Made by a program: the position numbers and the translations under genes. 64,000 nt of DNA from NCBI GenBank assembly GCA_002421005.1, contig DIJC01000026.1:1-64000 (forward strand), written 5' to 3'. The notes under the pieces are model-generated. The model ran no database searches, was not told the DNA's origin, and was given only the letters and a program-made list of their open reading frames with translations. Positions 32,450-40,869 of this stretch are shown here, piece by piece (the stretch's first letter is position 1; every line of letters starts with the position of its first letter). This DNA comes from Enterobacteriaceae bacterium UBA5654 (GTDB lineage Bacteria > Pseudomonadota > Gammaproteobacteria > Enterobacterales > Enterobacteriaceae).

Positions 32450-33820
32450 TCAGTATTCTCCCGCCAGCAGCGCAGCAATCTGCGTTAGCGAGCCGGGACG
32501 TTCAAAATGTGCCGCTGCCTGATACAGCGCCTCGCTGCGCTGATTGCCGAGCAGCGGGATCGTCAGGACGTCGAATTTGGCGCGCAGTTCGTCATCGGTC
32601 AGCGGATTCTGCGCGTGGCCGCGATAAACGTCGGTGCTGGCATGAATCGTTTCGCCATCCTCCAGCCAGACGTCGATAAACGCCGAGCTGGCGGACTGAC
32701 CGTCCACCGCCTCCACCTGCATCAGCGGCAGCAGCGCACGCGCACGCGGATCGGCGACGGTCTGCGGCGTAAAATCGGTGTCGGTCAGGTTGTAGCCGCA
32801 CAGGGCCAGCGCGATGCAGTGCGGAATGCTGAATTTACTTTCCAGCGGCGTTTGCGGATTCAGAATACCGGCGTTCACCATCCCCATCGGATGCACTTTC
32901 GCCGCAATGCGGGTAATGGCGCGGCCGTGAAGCTGCGGATAGATCTGCCGGGCCGTTTCAATCGAGGCGTGCGTGCCCCGGCAACTGGCGTAAAGTTTGT
33001 AGCCGTTGGTCAGCAGTTCCCAGCTTTCGCCGAAATCGAGCGGCGGGATCTCCGCGCTGCCGTCCTGGATAAAGTTTTTCACCCAGCCATCGGCTTCGTA
33101 AAAATGCTGTGCGCCGACGAAACCTTCCGCCGCCAGCTGCGCGGCGAGGATACCGTCCATCGCGGCTTTACCGGCATGAAAAGGTTTGCCGTGCGTACCG
33201 GACGATTTTTGCAGCCCGCCCATCATGGTGGCCGCCGCGCCGAGGGCGTTGCGGATCTGCTCTTCGTTAAGCCCCAGCACCGAGGCCGCGACCGCTGTCG
33301 CCCCGGCGCGTCCGACAATCGCGGTGGGATGAAATCCCCGGCGCTGCAAATTGCGCCCGACGCCCGGCACCCAGCCACCGCCGAGCTTCGCCATCACTTC
33401 AAAGCCCGCGATAAACGCGCGTAATACCCGCTCCTCACTCACCGGATGCGCCTGCGCCATCGCCAGCGCGGTGGACCAGCAGGGTCCGCCCGGATGACCG
33501 GCTCCCGCCGGGTGGGTATCATCGTAATCTGCCGCGTGCGCCATCGTCGCATTGACCAGCGCCGCCAGCGCGGGTGTGGTGGTGCTGCCGAAAAAAATTC
33601 GCGCTGCGCCCTGGGCATTCCAGCTTTTCGCCACCTGGCGCACCGCGCGCACTGCATCATCATTTACCGCGCCCAGCGCCACGCCTAAATAGTCAATCAG
33701 CGCGCGTTTCGCTTCGTGCAATACCGACGCCGGGATCGCCTGCTCGTGTGCGTGATGGATAAAATGGCTAAGTTGCGCGCCCCTGGTCGGGATCAGTTGT
33801 GCCGTGTCTGTTATGGTCAT
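32450..33820 (-). CDS. MmgE/PrpD family protein (second of two)
   Basis: 456 residues. It shows the same fold as its neighbour: LIDYLGVALGAVNDDAV, HAADYDDTHPAGAGHPGGPCW, GFEVMAKLGG and the C-terminal EAVDGQSASSAFIDVWLEDG. The start at 33820 gives MTITDTAQLIP and follows AGGGAAA; the frame stays open to 33898 but lacks a better site. It is the first gene of the operon and faces the GntR/FCD regulator across 254 bases that contain a perfect palindrome. The substrate is unknown. Confidence 0.88.
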   Translation of the reverse strand: MTITDTAQLIPTRGAQLSHFIHHAHEQAIPASVLHEAKRALIDYLGVALGAVNDDAVRAVRQVAKSWNAQGAARIFFGSTTTPALAALVNATMAHAADYDDTHPAGAGHPGGPCWSTALAMAQAHPVSEERVLRAFIAGFEVMAKLGGGWVPGVGRNLQRRGFHPTAIVGRAGATAVAASVLGLNEEQIRNALGAAATMMGGLQKSSGTHGKPFHAGKAAMDGILAAQLAAEGFVGAQHFYEADGWVKNFIQDGSAEIPPLDFGESWELLTNGYKLYASCRGTHASIETARQIYPQLHGRAITRIAAKVHPMGMVNAGILNPQTPLESKFSIPHCIALALCGYNLTDTDFTPQTVADPRARALLPLMQVEAVDGQSASSAFIDVWLEDGETIHASTDVYRGHAQNPLTDDELRAKFDVLTIPLLGNQRSEALYQAAAHFERPGSLTQIAALLAGEY

Positions 33821-33888
33821 TAGTGTTTCCCTGGTGCTGACACACAAAATAATGCTTATAAAACAATACGATGATTTATTGAATTCAT

Positions 33889-33898
33889 TTGTATACAA
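33889..33898. promoter_or_regulatory. Palindrome TTGTATACAA, candidate GntR/FCD operator
   Basis: A perfect 10-base palindrome in the gap between the MmgE/PrpD operon and the divergent GntR/FCD gene. FCD-type regulators commonly bind short A+T-rich palindromes with a TGTATACA-like core, so this is a natural target for the protein at 34075-34728. Confidence 0.55.
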
Positions 33899-34074
33899 TG
33901 AAACATATCGTCAACATACCAGCGTCAGGATAAAGCTCAAAAGACGATTTTTAGATATGCTAAGAACAAAATGAGCGATAAATCCGCATTTACTGTGGCA
34001 ATATGACGCTACTCTCAGTGGCCTGTAATCGGCTCATCGCGGCCGCGTAAAATGGATAAATACCTCGAAAAATT

Positions 34075-34728
34075 ATGAACTTAAAAGCTGCCCATCACGA
34101 TGTGACAATGTCACCTTTTGAGATACTGATCGCTGCCATTGAGCGGGGCGATCTCCTGCCAGGAGAACGTCTTCAGGAAACCCGGCTGGCGGAACAGTTT
34201 GGTCTGAGCCGCACGCCGATCCGCGAAGCCCTGCACCGTCTCGAAACGCTCGGTCTTGCCGAGCCGGGTCCGCAGCGCGGTCTGATTGTTGCCAGCATCA
34301 GCTACGAGCGGCTACGCCAGCTGTTTGCCGTGCGCGAAGGGCTGGAAAAGATGGCCATTCAACTGGCGGTATCGGCGGCCTCCGACGAGGAAATTGCCCT
34401 GCTGCAAAGAATGGTGGATAGCGAAAAAACGCTCACCGACAGCAAAGCGCTGCACGATCATAACCGGCTGTTTCATCGTCAGATCTACCGCTCGACCCAT
34501 AACCCGTATCTGAATGAAATGCTTGATAACTTGCGCATCCACCTCTCCCTGCTGCGCGGCACCACTTACGCCCTGACCGACCGCGCGGAAGAGGCCAAAT
34601 GCGAGCACCAGGCGATTGTCGCCGCCCTCGCCCTGCGCGACGCGGAGGCCGCCAGCGCAGCGGCCTGCCAGCATATTCGCAATGGTTACCGTGCGCGACT
34701 GGCGATTATTAGTCAGTCAGAGGGGTGA
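34075..34728 (+). CDS. GntR family transcriptional regulator, FCD type
   Basis: 217 residues. An N-terminal winged helix (GERLQETRLAEQFGLSRTPIREALHRLETLGLAEPGPQRGLIV) and a C-terminal all-helical FCD domain (about 85-215) whose metal/effector-binding residues include the DHNRLFHRQIY and HQAIVAAL histidines. It probably represses the divergent MmgE/PrpD-TauE-Aap operon and responds to its substrate. The upstream ribosome-binding site is poor; an ATG at 34108 (MSPFEILIAAIERG) is an alternative start that would still leave the whole domain. Confidence 0.9.
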   Translation: MNLKAAHHDVTMSPFEILIAAIERGDLLPGERLQETRLAEQFGLSRTPIREALHRLETLGLAEPGPQRGLIVASISYERLRQLFAVREGLEKMAIQLAVSAASDEEIALLQRMVDSEKTLTDSKALHDHNRLFHRQIYRSTHNPYLNEMLDNLRIHLSLLRGTTYALTDRAEEAKCEHQAIVAALALRDAEAASAAACQHIRNGYRARLAIISQSEG

Positions 34729-34762
34729 GACTGGCGGGGGCGTGTGGTGCGCGTCTGCCCCC

Positions 34763-35299
34763 TCACTTTCGCCGGGCATCTCTTTCGCCTTCCCAATACT
34801 CACCGAGCGGCGGCGTTAGTCCATTGAGCGGGTCGCGCTCCGGGAAAGGCAGCGCGGCAATGCGTGCCAGTCGCTGCGGGCTGGCGGCGTCTCTGCACAA
34901 ATCGTAATCCAGTTGCCCTTCTGGATACGCGCCGACGACCAGAAAATCCTCCGAGGCGGTCAGCCGTCGATGGCCGGTGCCAGCGGGGAGCAAAAGCGCG
35001 TCGCCCGTTTTCACCTCAAACTCTTTCCCGCCTGGCCCGCCGAGCAGCAGACGCGCCGATCCCGCCGCTATGCCCAGCACTTCGTGGGCGTTGGAGTGGT
35101 AGTGATGATAGTCAAAAATGCCGTCGCGCCACTGCGGCGGCCAGCCGTTGTCGGCGAAGCGCTGTTCAAAGCGGCTGGCAATGTCGCCGTCGGTAAAAAA
35201 CTGTTTGTAAATCAATACCGGCAACCGGGGATGATTAGGCACCCAGTCATGGGCGGCGAAATGCTGGGTCAGGGGTAAAACGGGCTGGCGTGCGGACAT
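34763..35299 (-). CDS. Cupin-fold protein
   Basis: 178 residues with one cupin barrel. The first motif is visible at FDYHHYHSNAHEVLGIAAG (His and Glu ligands, about residue 63-81) and the second at LLLPAGTGHRRL (about 108-119). The HHYHSNAHE pattern is common to a family of small cupins of unknown substrate. It lies alone between two regulators. TCCGTTGAC just upstream is the mirror of no obvious operator, so its control is unknown. It may be an isomerase or dioxygenase. Confidence 0.82.
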   Translation of the reverse strand: MSARQPVLPLTQHFAAHDWVPNHPRLPVLIYKQFFTDGDIASRFEQRFADNGWPPQWRDGIFDYHHYHSNAHEVLGIAAGSARLLLGGPGGKEFEVKTGDALLLPAGTGHRRLTASEDFLVVGAYPEGQLDYDLCRDAASPQRLARIAALPFPERDPLNGLTPPLGEYWEGERDARRK

Positions 35300-35376
35300 C
35301 GGTCTTCTCCGTTGACGATCGACATCCGTTAACTTTAGCAGTTATTGCCGAAACGCTCCGGCGGGCAGGCGACGGA

Positions 35377-35958
35377 CTATTTCTGCTGCTGGCGGAAACG
35401 CGCCACTTTCGCCCGGTTGCCGCACAGCGCCATGCTGCACCAGCGTCGGCGATGCGATTTGGTGCGATCGTAAAACCACAGCGTGCATTCCGGGTGCTCG
35501 CACTTTCTTACCAGCGCAAAGTCTTCCTGCGCCAGCAGCGACGCCGCCAGTTCAGCGACCGGTGCCAGCAGCCGGGTCGGTGCCGGGCTGGCGAAGATCC
35601 GCGTGACGTGCAGTTTTCCGCCTTCATCGCGGAGAAGCTGCGGATAGCTGACGGCGGACGCCAGAAAACAGTTGAGTTTTTCCGCGTCCACCGGCTGGCC
35701 CGCTTTTTTCTGCGCGACCAGCGCCCGGATGATTTCGCGCAGCTGTCGCGCCTCATTCAGCAGTTCGCCGGGTGCAGCCCTCGTCGCGTCGGCATCGGTC
35801 ATCAGCCCGGTATGGCGCAGCCAGGCCAGAACGTCGTCATCCGACTGCCAGTAATCACGCGGCTGGCCGTTTTCCTGCGCCACCGTGTTAAGAAAATCCA
35901 GCGCGCCGTGATCGCCGAGAAACAGCGCGGCAGACGCAGTCTGCGATTCAGAAGTCAT
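35377..35958 (-). CDS. CGNR zinc-finger / ABATE domain regulator
   Basis: 193 residues. The N-terminal ABATE part (FLGDHGALDFLNTVA at about 13-27, then DVLAWLRHTGLM) is followed by a C-terminal CGNR zinc finger (CEHPECTLWFYD, then RRRWCSMALCGNRAKVARFR) with four cysteines. The family is taken to be stress-linked transcription regulators. It is divergent from the alpha/beta hydrolase gene, and two 34-base repeats lie between them, so it probably controls that hydrolase and itself. Confidence 0.88.
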   Translation of the reverse strand: MTSESQTASAALFLGDHGALDFLNTVAQENGQPRDYWQSDDDVLAWLRHTGLMTDADATRAAPGELLNEARQLREIIRALVAQKKAGQPVDAEKLNCFLASAVSYPQLLRDEGGKLHVTRIFASPAPTRLLAPVAELAASLLAQEDFALVRKCEHPECTLWFYDRTKSHRRRWCSMALCGNRAKVARFRQQQK

Positions 35959-36010
35959 GGGATATCTCCGCGATAAGCATTTGCCGCAGTGTACACTCTC
36001 CCCGTCATCT

Positions 36011-36098
36011 TGTAACCCTTAAAAAACATTTGACAGGTTACAACTTTGCCGCATACTGAAAGACAGTAACCCCAAAAACACATTTTAACAGTTACAAC
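36011..36098. promoter_or_regulatory. Two 34-bp direct repeats between the CGNR regulator and hydrolase genes
   Basis: 36011-36044 and 36065-36098 are imperfect copies, each starting GTAACC and ending GTTACAAC, so each is also an inverted repeat (GTAAC ... GTTAC). Centres are 54 bases apart, about five helix turns. The first copy overlaps a TTGACA box (36030-36035) with CATACT 16 bases on, a likely promoter for the hydrolase. This is a good candidate for a CGNR-protein operator. Confidence 0.65.
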
Positions 36099-36111
36099 CC
36101 GGAGCCGTGCT

Positions 36112-36996
36112 ATGACTATGAATACTCACTACCCTGTCCATTACCGTTTTGCTGAGGCCGACGGCGTGCGCGTGTTTTATCGCGAGGCCGGAGAGCCTGC
36201 CCATCCCACCCTGCTGTTGCTGCATGGATTCGGCGCGTCCTCGCATCAGTTCCGCGAATTAATCCCGCTGCTGGCGGATAAATTTCATCTCGTCGCCCCG
36301 GATTTACCGGGCTTTGGTTTTACTGAAGTGCCGTCAGCGCGTGATTATCACTATACCTTCGATGCGCTGGGCCAGACCCTGACCGCCTTTGTGGATGCGC
36401 TGGCGCTGGAGCAGTACGCTCTGTACGTGTTCGATTATGGCGCACCCGCCGGGCTGCGGCTGGCGCTGAATCACCCGGAGCGGGTGACGGGGATCGTGTC
36501 ACAGAACGGCAATGCGTATCTGGAAGGACTGGGCGAGGCGTGGGACCCGGTGCGCGCCTACTGGCAGGAGCCGTCGGCGGCAAATCGTCAGACGGTGAGC
36601 GATGCGGTGATGAATCTCGACGGCATCCGCTGGCAATACGTTCACGGCGTGCAGGAGCCGGAGCTTATCGCGCCGGAAACCTGGTTCCTCGCCACAAAAA
36701 TGATTGAGCAAACGGGAAACAAGGACATCCAGCTCGATCTGTTTCTTGATTACGCCAATAACCTGACGCGCTACCCCGATTTCCAGGCCTTTTTCCGCCA
36801 GGCGCAGTTGCCGACGCTGGTGATCTGGGGCGAGCACGATCCGTTTTTTATTCCGCCGGGCGCGCACGCCTGGCAGCGTGACAACCCTCGCGCGGTGGTT
36901 GAGCTGCTCGACAGCGGGCACTTCGCGCTGGAAACCCACGTCGCGCATATCGCCAGACGTATCCGCGAGGTGCTCGGCAGCGAGCAGCAGGACTAA
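36112..36996 (+). CDS. Alpha/beta hydrolase with Asp nucleophile (dehalogenase/epoxide hydrolase type)
   Basis: 294 residues of the alpha/beta hydrolase fold. The oxyanion stretch LLLLHGFGASSHQFRE (about 33-48) is followed by DLPGFGFT, and the nucleophile elbow reads YVFDYGAPAG (about 106-115) with Asp where esterases have Ser, as in haloalkane dehalogenases and epoxide hydrolases. Acid and base candidates are in GEHDPFF and DSGHFALETH near the end. The start at 36112 is backed by a nearby GGAG. It probably detoxifies a reactive organic compound; the substrate is unknown. Its stop overlaps the convergent MFS gene by three bases. Confidence 0.88.
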   Translation: MTMNTHYPVHYRFAEADGVRVFYREAGEPAHPTLLLLHGFGASSHQFRELIPLLADKFHLVAPDLPGFGFTEVPSARDYHYTFDALGQTLTAFVDALALEQYALYVFDYGAPAGLRLALNHPERVTGIVSQNGNAYLEGLGEAWDPVRAYWQEPSAANRQTVSDAVMNLDGIRWQYVHGVQEPELIAPETWFLATKMIEQTGNKDIQLDLFLDYANNLTRYPDFQAFFRQAQLPTLVIWGEHDPFFIPPGAHAWQRDNPRAVVELLDSGHFALETHVAHIARRIREVLGSEQQD

Positions 36997-38192
36997 TTAA
37001 CCGACGGCGCGACGTTAACCCGTCGCGCTATCAGCAGCGCGGCGAGCAGCATCAGCACACCCGCAGCAATAAATACGCCGTGGATGCCGCTGAGCGAGAA
37101 CATCGCCCCGCCGCCTGCCGCGCCCATGGCAATTGCCGACTGGACGGATGCGACCACCATTCCCCCGGCGCTTTCGGCCTGATCGGGCACCGACCGTGCC
37201 ACCCAGTTTGACCAGGCGACCGGAATGCCGCCGAAGGCCAGTCCCCACAGCGCCACCAGCAGCGTTTGCCCGGTGAGCGTGACGGGTAACAGCACCAGCG
37301 CCAGCGCCGCCGCGCCCACCAGCGCGGGCATCAGTACCAGCGTGCCGCGCGGAAGACGCTCAAGCAGCCAGCCCGCCAGCAGCGTTCCGGCAAAATTAGC
37401 GATCCCAAAGCCCAGCAGCATCAGCGCCAGCCCCTGCGCGCTGACGCCGCTGGTGCTTTCCAGAAAAGGCCGGACGTAGGTAAATAATGCAAAGTGTCCG
37501 GTATGGACCAGCACGCAGCCCAGCATCCCCATTGCAATTCCCGGTCGCAGCAGCACTTCCAGCACGGTACGCAGGCGGGACGGTTTATGCGGCGGCAGCG
37601 CCGGGAGGGTCATAAACTGGAACACCAGCGTCACCGCCCCAACCGCCGCCGCGGCGATAAACGCGCTGCGCCAGCCAAACAGCCCGCCCATGTAACTGCC
37701 GAGCGGCACCGCAACCACCGTCCCGACCGCCACGCCGCTAAAGATAATCGACAGCGCCCTTGGCAGCAGCGCGGAAGGCACCAGCCGCATCGCTACCGCC
37801 GCCGCCATGCTCCAGAAACCGCCGAGCGCAATCCCCAGCAGAATGCGCATCAGCAGCAACACCAGCAGGCTTGAGGAGAAGGCCACCAGCAGGTTGGAAG
37901 CGATCATTAATGTCGAGAACATCAGCAGTACCGTTCGGCGATCGATGCTGCGCGTCAGTCCCGGCACCAGCAGCCCGGCAAACAGTGCCACGCCCGCCGT
38001 AACGGTGACGGCCTGCCCTGCCAGCGCTTCAGAAACGCCTAACCCCTGCGCCATTGGCGTCAGCAGGCTGGCGGGAAGATACTCCGCCGTTAATAAACCA
38101 AAGACGCCCATGGCGAGGGAAAATACCGCCATCCATGCAGGCGTGGCGTTCTCTGCCGGATGCGCAGCGCTGTCGCAAACTGTTTGACTCAT
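36993..38192 (-). CDS. MFS transporter, DHA1 (drug/sugar efflux) type
   Basis: 399 residues with about 12 membrane helices. The helix 2-3 loop LTRSIDRRTVLL and the fifth-helix pattern GVAVGTVVAVPLGSYMGGLFGWR belong to the AraJ/SotB-like DHA1 exporters. It probably expels small molecules in exchange for protons. Divergent from the AraC gene, its likely regulator, across 101 bases. Confidence 0.9.
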   Translation of the reverse strand: MSQTVCDSAAHPAENATPAWMAVFSLAMGVFGLLTAEYLPASLLTPMAQGLGVSEALAGQAVTVTAGVALFAGLLVPGLTRSIDRRTVLLMFSTLMIASNLLVAFSSSLLVLLLMRILLGIALGGFWSMAAAVAMRLVPSALLPRALSIIFSGVAVGTVVAVPLGSYMGGLFGWRSAFIAAAAVGAVTLVFQFMTLPALPPHKPSRLRTVLEVLLRPGIAMGMLGCVLVHTGHFALFTYVRPFLESTSGVSAQGLALMLLGFGIANFAGTLLAGWLLERLPRGTLVLMPALVGAAALALVLLPVTLTGQTLLVALWGLAFGGIPVAWSNWVARSVPDQAESAGGMVVASVQSAIAMGAAGGGAMFSLSGIHGVFIAAGVLMLLAALLIARRVNVAPSVN

Positions 38193-38293
38193 CGTAAAAC
38201 TTCCTGAAAAGAGTATCGGAAAGGTGATTCTGGACGCTATCGCCAGGACGGTCTATGATAGTGCCTCCCTGTTTTTTGACCGAAACGCCTGAA

Positions 38294-39265
38294 ATGAGCC
38301 AACAACCGCCTTTTGCCCTTTCTTCAGAACTGATTAGCGAGCTGCTTACCGGAATGCGTCTGCGCGGCGTGGACTACCGGCGGGTGCAAACCGGGCCGGA
38401 GTTTGGCCTTGATTTTACCGCCCGTCCCGGCGGCGCTTACTTCCATTTTCTCGCCGTCGGCACCGCGCTTCTGCGCACCGGAGACGGGCAACTGCATCAC
38501 CTGTGCGCCGGAAACGCGGTGTTTCTGCCACGCGGCGGGCGGCACCAGATCCTCTCCGCTGCGGAAATGCCGGTGCAGTGCATTAACAGCTTTGACGCCG
38601 CGCCGCTCGCCGAGACGGTGTGCGCGGTAAAAGCCTGCAGCGGGAGCGAAACCCGCCCCGGCGCGGTGTTCTTTTATGGCTGTATGGAGTTCGATCTCGG
38701 CGGAATGCAGGGGCTTGGCCCGCTGATGCCGAATCTGATGCTGGTGGATACCACCAGCGGGCGCTATCCCGGACTGGTGCCGATCCTTGAGTCGATGCAG
38801 GGGGAAATCTGTTCCACCCGCGTCGGCTATGCCGGAATTCTGGCCCGCCTCGCCGATGTGGTGGCGGCGATGATCGTTCGCGGCTGGGTGGAGTGTGGTT
38901 GCGATAACGCTTCCGGGCTGGTCGCCGCGCTACGCGATCCCCGACTGGCGCGGGCGATCCTCGCGCTACACCGCCAGCCAGGGCGCGACTGGACGGTCAG
39001 CGAACTGGCGGCGGAGTGCCATATTTCCCGCTCAGTGTTCGCCGAACGCTTTCAGGCCACCATCGGCGTGCCGCCCCAGCGCTACGCCACCGAGTTGCGA
39101 ATGCATCTGGCAAGCCAGTGGCTGACGGAGCACCGGCTGCCGATTGAAACGGTGGCGCAGCGGCTGGGCTACACCTCTCAGGCCGCCTTCAGCCGCGCGT
39201 TTAAGCGCGTCACCGGACAGCCGCCGGGAGCCAGCCGCCAGAAGGTTCAGAAGCCCACCGCCTGA
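38294..39265 (+). CDS. AraC family transcriptional regulator with cupin sensor
   Basis: 323 residues. The N-terminal cupin_6 sensor (GAYFHFLAVGTALLRTGD, then AVFLPRGGRHQI, about residues 45-100) and two C-terminal helix-turn-helix units (WTVSELAAECHISRSVFAERF and IETVAQRLGYTSQAAFSRAFKR). I take MSQQPPFALSSEL at 38294 as the start; an ATG at 38255 in frame is possible and neither has a strong ribosome-binding site. It probably controls the divergent MFS gene. Its end overlaps the convergent GGT-like gene by 19 bases. Confidence 0.88.
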   Translation: MSQQPPFALSSELISELLTGMRLRGVDYRRVQTGPEFGLDFTARPGGAYFHFLAVGTALLRTGDGQLHHLCAGNAVFLPRGGRHQILSAAEMPVQCINSFDAAPLAETVCAVKACSGSETRPGAVFFYGCMEFDLGGMQGLGPLMPNLMLVDTTSGRYPGLVPILESMQGEICSTRVGYAGILARLADVVAAMIVRGWVECGCDNASGLVAALRDPRLARAILALHRQPGRDWTVSELAAECHISRSVFAERFQATIGVPPQRYATELRMHLASQWLTEHRLPIETVAQRLGYTSQAAFSRAFKRVTGQPPGASRQKVQKPTA

Positions 39266-40869
39266 CCGTCGCGGCGGCTGTCGCTGGCGGCGACGTAACC
39301 GTGGCTGCTGTCGGCGGAAAGTTTCCAGATAAACTGGCCGGACCCAAAATCCATATACGGATCGTTGACCGATTTAAACTGATGCCCGCGCGCGCGAAGC
39401 TGCTCTGTTACCCCGGCATCGAAGCGCGTTTCCAGATCGAGGGTGAAATCGCGGTTGACCTTCCAGCGCGGCGCATCGCAGGCGGCCTGCGGCTGCTGCT
39501 GATAGTCCAGCATCCGCACCAGCGTTTGCACATGTCCCTGCGGCTGCATGTCTCCGCCCATCACGCCAAAGCTCATTTGCGGCAGTCCGTCTTTGGTCAG
39601 GAAGCCGGGAATGATGGTGTGGAACGGCCGTTTCCCCGGCGCGACGACGTTGGCCGAACGCGGATCGCTGGAGAACCCGGCGCCCCGGTTTTGCAGGCTG
39701 ATACCGTATTCCGGCACCACCACCCCGGAACCAAATCCCATATAGTTCGACTGAATAAACGAAACCATCATTCCGCTTTCGTCGGCGGTGGTCAGATAAA
39801 CGGTGCCACCGCTGGCAGGCATTCCTGGCTGCGGCAGGCTGGCGCGGCGGGGATCGATCAGTTTCGCGCGCTCCGCCAGGTAGCCGTCATCCAGCATTTG
39901 CTCTGGGGTGATGTCCATCGAACGTGGATCGGCCACGTACTGGTAAAGGTCGGCAAAGGCCAGCTTCATGGCTTCAATTTGCAGATGCTGTGACGTGACG
40001 CTGTCACATGGGTGGCTGGCAAGGTCGAAATGCTCCAGAATCCCCAGCGCAATGAGCGCGGCGATCCCCTGTCCGTTGGGCGGCAGTTCGTGAACATCAT
40101 AACCACGATAGCGTCGCGAGATCGGCGTGACCCATTCCGGCTGGTAGCGGGCAAAATCCGCCGCGCTGAGCGGGACGTCGCTTTTGGCGGCGAAGCCCGC
40201 GATGGCTTCGGCAATTTCGCCTTCATAAAAGGCGCGTGCGCCCTGGTCTGCCAGAATGCGCAGGGTGCGGGCGGCGTCGGACAAAACAAATTTTTCGCCG
40301 ACGGCGGGTGCGCGCCCCTCAGGCATAAAAGTGCGGGCAAAGCCGGGCTGTTCGCGCAGCAATGGCACCGCCGCCTGCCATTTTCGCGCCACCATCGGGG
40401 CAAGGGTGACGCCGCGCTCGGCGATGTCGATGGCGCTTTCCATCAGGCGGGAGAACGGCAGTTTACCGAAACGGGCGTGCAGCGCCCCCCAGGCAGCCAC
40501 CGCGCCGGGAATGGTGACGCTGTCCCAGCCGCGCTCCGGGCGACGGGCGTGCCCGCGCGCATCAAGCCCGTAACGGCGCGCAAACCACGCCGGCTGCCAG
40601 TGGGAAGGCGCGGTGCCGGAAGCGTTCAGGCCGTGCAGTTGCTGCCCGTCCCAGATCATTGCAAAGGCATCGCTGCCGAGGCCGTTGGAGACCGGCTCAA
40701 CGATCGTCAGCGTCGCCGCCGCCGCTATCGCCGCGTCCACCGCGTTACCACCGCTGATAAGTATCTGATTGCCCGCCTGTGCCGCCAGCGGGTGCGAGGT
40801 CGCCACCACGTTACGGGCAAACAGCGGCGTGCGGGTGGTCGGATAAGGGTTGTCCCAGTTAAAAATCAT
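39247..40869 (-). CDS. Gamma-glutamyltransferase-family hydrolase without signal peptide
   Basis: 540 residues of the Ntn-hydrolase GGT fold: VATSHPLAAQAGNQILISGGNAVDAAIAA near the start, and the autoprocessing site at GGTVYLTTADESG, whose Thr would become the N-terminal nucleophile of the small subunit. There is no export signal, unlike the periplasmic glutathione GGT. Its length and cytoplasmic nature are closer to oxamate amidohydrolase HpxW and similar amidases, so amide or gamma-glutamyl-amide cleavage is likely. It is the last gene of a nine-gene operon, overlapping the ligase gene by four bases. Confidence 0.85.
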   Translation of the reverse strand: MIFNWDNPYPTTRTPLFARNVVATSHPLAAQAGNQILISGGNAVDAAIAAAATLTIVEPVSNGLGSDAFAMIWDGQQLHGLNASGTAPSHWQPAWFARRYGLDARGHARRPERGWDSVTIPGAVAAWGALHARFGKLPFSRLMESAIDIAERGVTLAPMVARKWQAAVPLLREQPGFARTFMPEGRAPAVGEKFVLSDAARTLRILADQGARAFYEGEIAEAIAGFAAKSDVPLSAADFARYQPEWVTPISRRYRGYDVHELPPNGQGIAALIALGILEHFDLASHPCDSVTSQHLQIEAMKLAFADLYQYVADPRSMDITPEQMLDDGYLAERAKLIDPRRASLPQPGMPASGGTVYLTTADESGMMVSFIQSNYMGFGSGVVVPEYGISLQNRGAGFSSDPRSANVVAPGKRPFHTIIPGFLTKDGLPQMSFGVMGGDMQPQGHVQTLVRMLDYQQQPQAACDAPRWKVNRDFTLDLETRFDAGVTEQLRARGHQFKSVNDPYMDFGSGQFIWKLSADSSHGYVAASDSRRDGQAVGF

